Shown here piece after piece: positions 63,702 to 64,000 of a stretch of 64,000 bases of DNA. A program made the position numbers and the translations under genes. The stretch is from Natronorubrum halalkaliphilum. Its GTDB lineage: Archaea > Halobacteriota > Halobacteria > Halobacteriales > Natrialbaceae. The notes under the pieces were generated by a model. It was given only the letters and a program-made list of their open reading frames with translations, searched no databases and had not been told where the DNA came from. The number at the start of each line of letters is the position of its first letter. The stretch's first letter is position 1. Location: assembly GCF_009834785.1 (NCBI RefSeq), contig NZ_WUYX01000019.1, positions 42,248-106,247 of the forward strand. The letters are read 5' to 3'.

Positions 63702-63891
63702 GTACGCTCGAGTGCCGCCGGACGCGTATGGAGTTCTTGAGGGAGGTGATCGATCGCGGCGGTACAAGTTGGACTCGACCGACCGTTTCGCGGTCGGATC
63801 GGAAGCGAGAACGCCAGTAGCGCACGGATGTTGTTCCCAACGGGCGGGAAAATGGGTATTCGTTCAAAGGTCTTGCCCGCCTCGTATCGAG

Positions 63892-63897
63892 TATAAA
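63892..63897 (+). promoter_or_regulatory. TATA box near the right edge
   Basis: TATAAA about 19 bp before the ATG at 63911; good match to the haloarchaeal TATA consensus, though closer than the usual 27 bp. Confidence 0.45.
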
Positions 63898-63910
63898 GAG
63901 GAATCCGATC

Positions 63911-64000
63911 ATGTCCACTACTACTCGAAACAGACTCGAAAGCCGGTATGCGGGAATTACGCTCGAAGGACACCCCCACGCGCTGACGGCGTGGTTCGTC
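63911..64000 (+). CDS. Start of an unidentified gene (cut by window edge)
   Basis: Thirty codons are visible: MSTTTRNRLESRYAGITLEG, then HPHALTAWFV, running off the right edge. The last residues look like the beginning of a hydrophobic segment, which would suit a small membrane protein such as a DoxX-family member, but this is a guess. A TATAAA box precedes it. The 209-bp region before it (63702-63910) has no gene. Confidence 0.5.
   Translation, partial: MSTTTRNRLESRYAGITLEGHPHALTAWFV

Overview
The window is about 64 kb of GC-rich, intergenic-poor DNA from a haloarchaeon, most likely of the Natrialba/Haloterrigena type (order Natrialbales). The evidence is strongly acidic deduced proteins, archaeal housekeeping genes (class I LysRS, S19e, PDCD5-like protein, archaeal UMP kinase, ThiL, PdxS, prenyl synthase, Tfx and DUF373 families), TATA boxes placed about 27 bp before start codons (leaderless transcripts), Tat-type lipobox proteins, and many families known only from haloarchaea. 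No rRNA, tRNA, CRISPR array, insertion sequence or phage gene was recognised.

Layout. 1-7.6 kb is core: lysS, pyrH, a MobB-MoaE fusion, a small wHTH-like protein, a site-2 protease, thiL, then rps19e, a PDCD5-like gene and a PP-loop ATPase gene. 7.6-11.3 kb is envelope and regulation: a type IV pilin, a secreted DUF7096-like protein divergent from a membrane-anchored wHTH regulator with palindromes between them, and a 51-residue zinc ribbon. 11.4-17.7 kb holds a radical SAM protein with a duplicated 3' end, a DUF373 membrane protein, a prenyl synthase, etfA/etfB and a TRAM protein. 17.8-26.5 kb is a four-gene overlapping DUF4129-DUF7269-DUF58-DUF7519 operon with a divergent MoxR ATPase nearby. 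26.6-29.5 kb holds Tfx, small proteins of unknown function and a CARF-like regulator.

29.5-39.8 kb is the most interesting metabolic block: an acyl-CoA ligase homologue lacking the catalytic lysine, pxpA, a biotin carboxylase abutting pxpC/pxpB, a divergent biotin carrier protein, and a three-subunit molybdenum hydroxylase. Together they suggest a biotin-dependent, carboxylation-driven lactam or N-heterocycle opening pathway (inference). 40-45 kb holds an RND/MMPL transporter and envelope proteins; 45.5-54.5 kb valS, a small regulator with a folded 5' leader, pdxS, thrB, an acetyltransferase and a 2-hydroxyacid dehydrogenase; 54.9-57.8 kb a deacetylase-like lipoprotein that has lost its catalytic aspartates and a Nudix-eIF2B-like fusion.

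57.9-63.7 kb is a second ATP-dependent lactamase locus (hyuA/hyuB intact) whose flanks are decaying: a truncated ribbon-helix-helix reading frame, an Nramp-like transporter with an in-frame TGA and an internal deletion, and a racemase/isomerase with a +1 frameshift. The right edge cuts the beginning of another gene.
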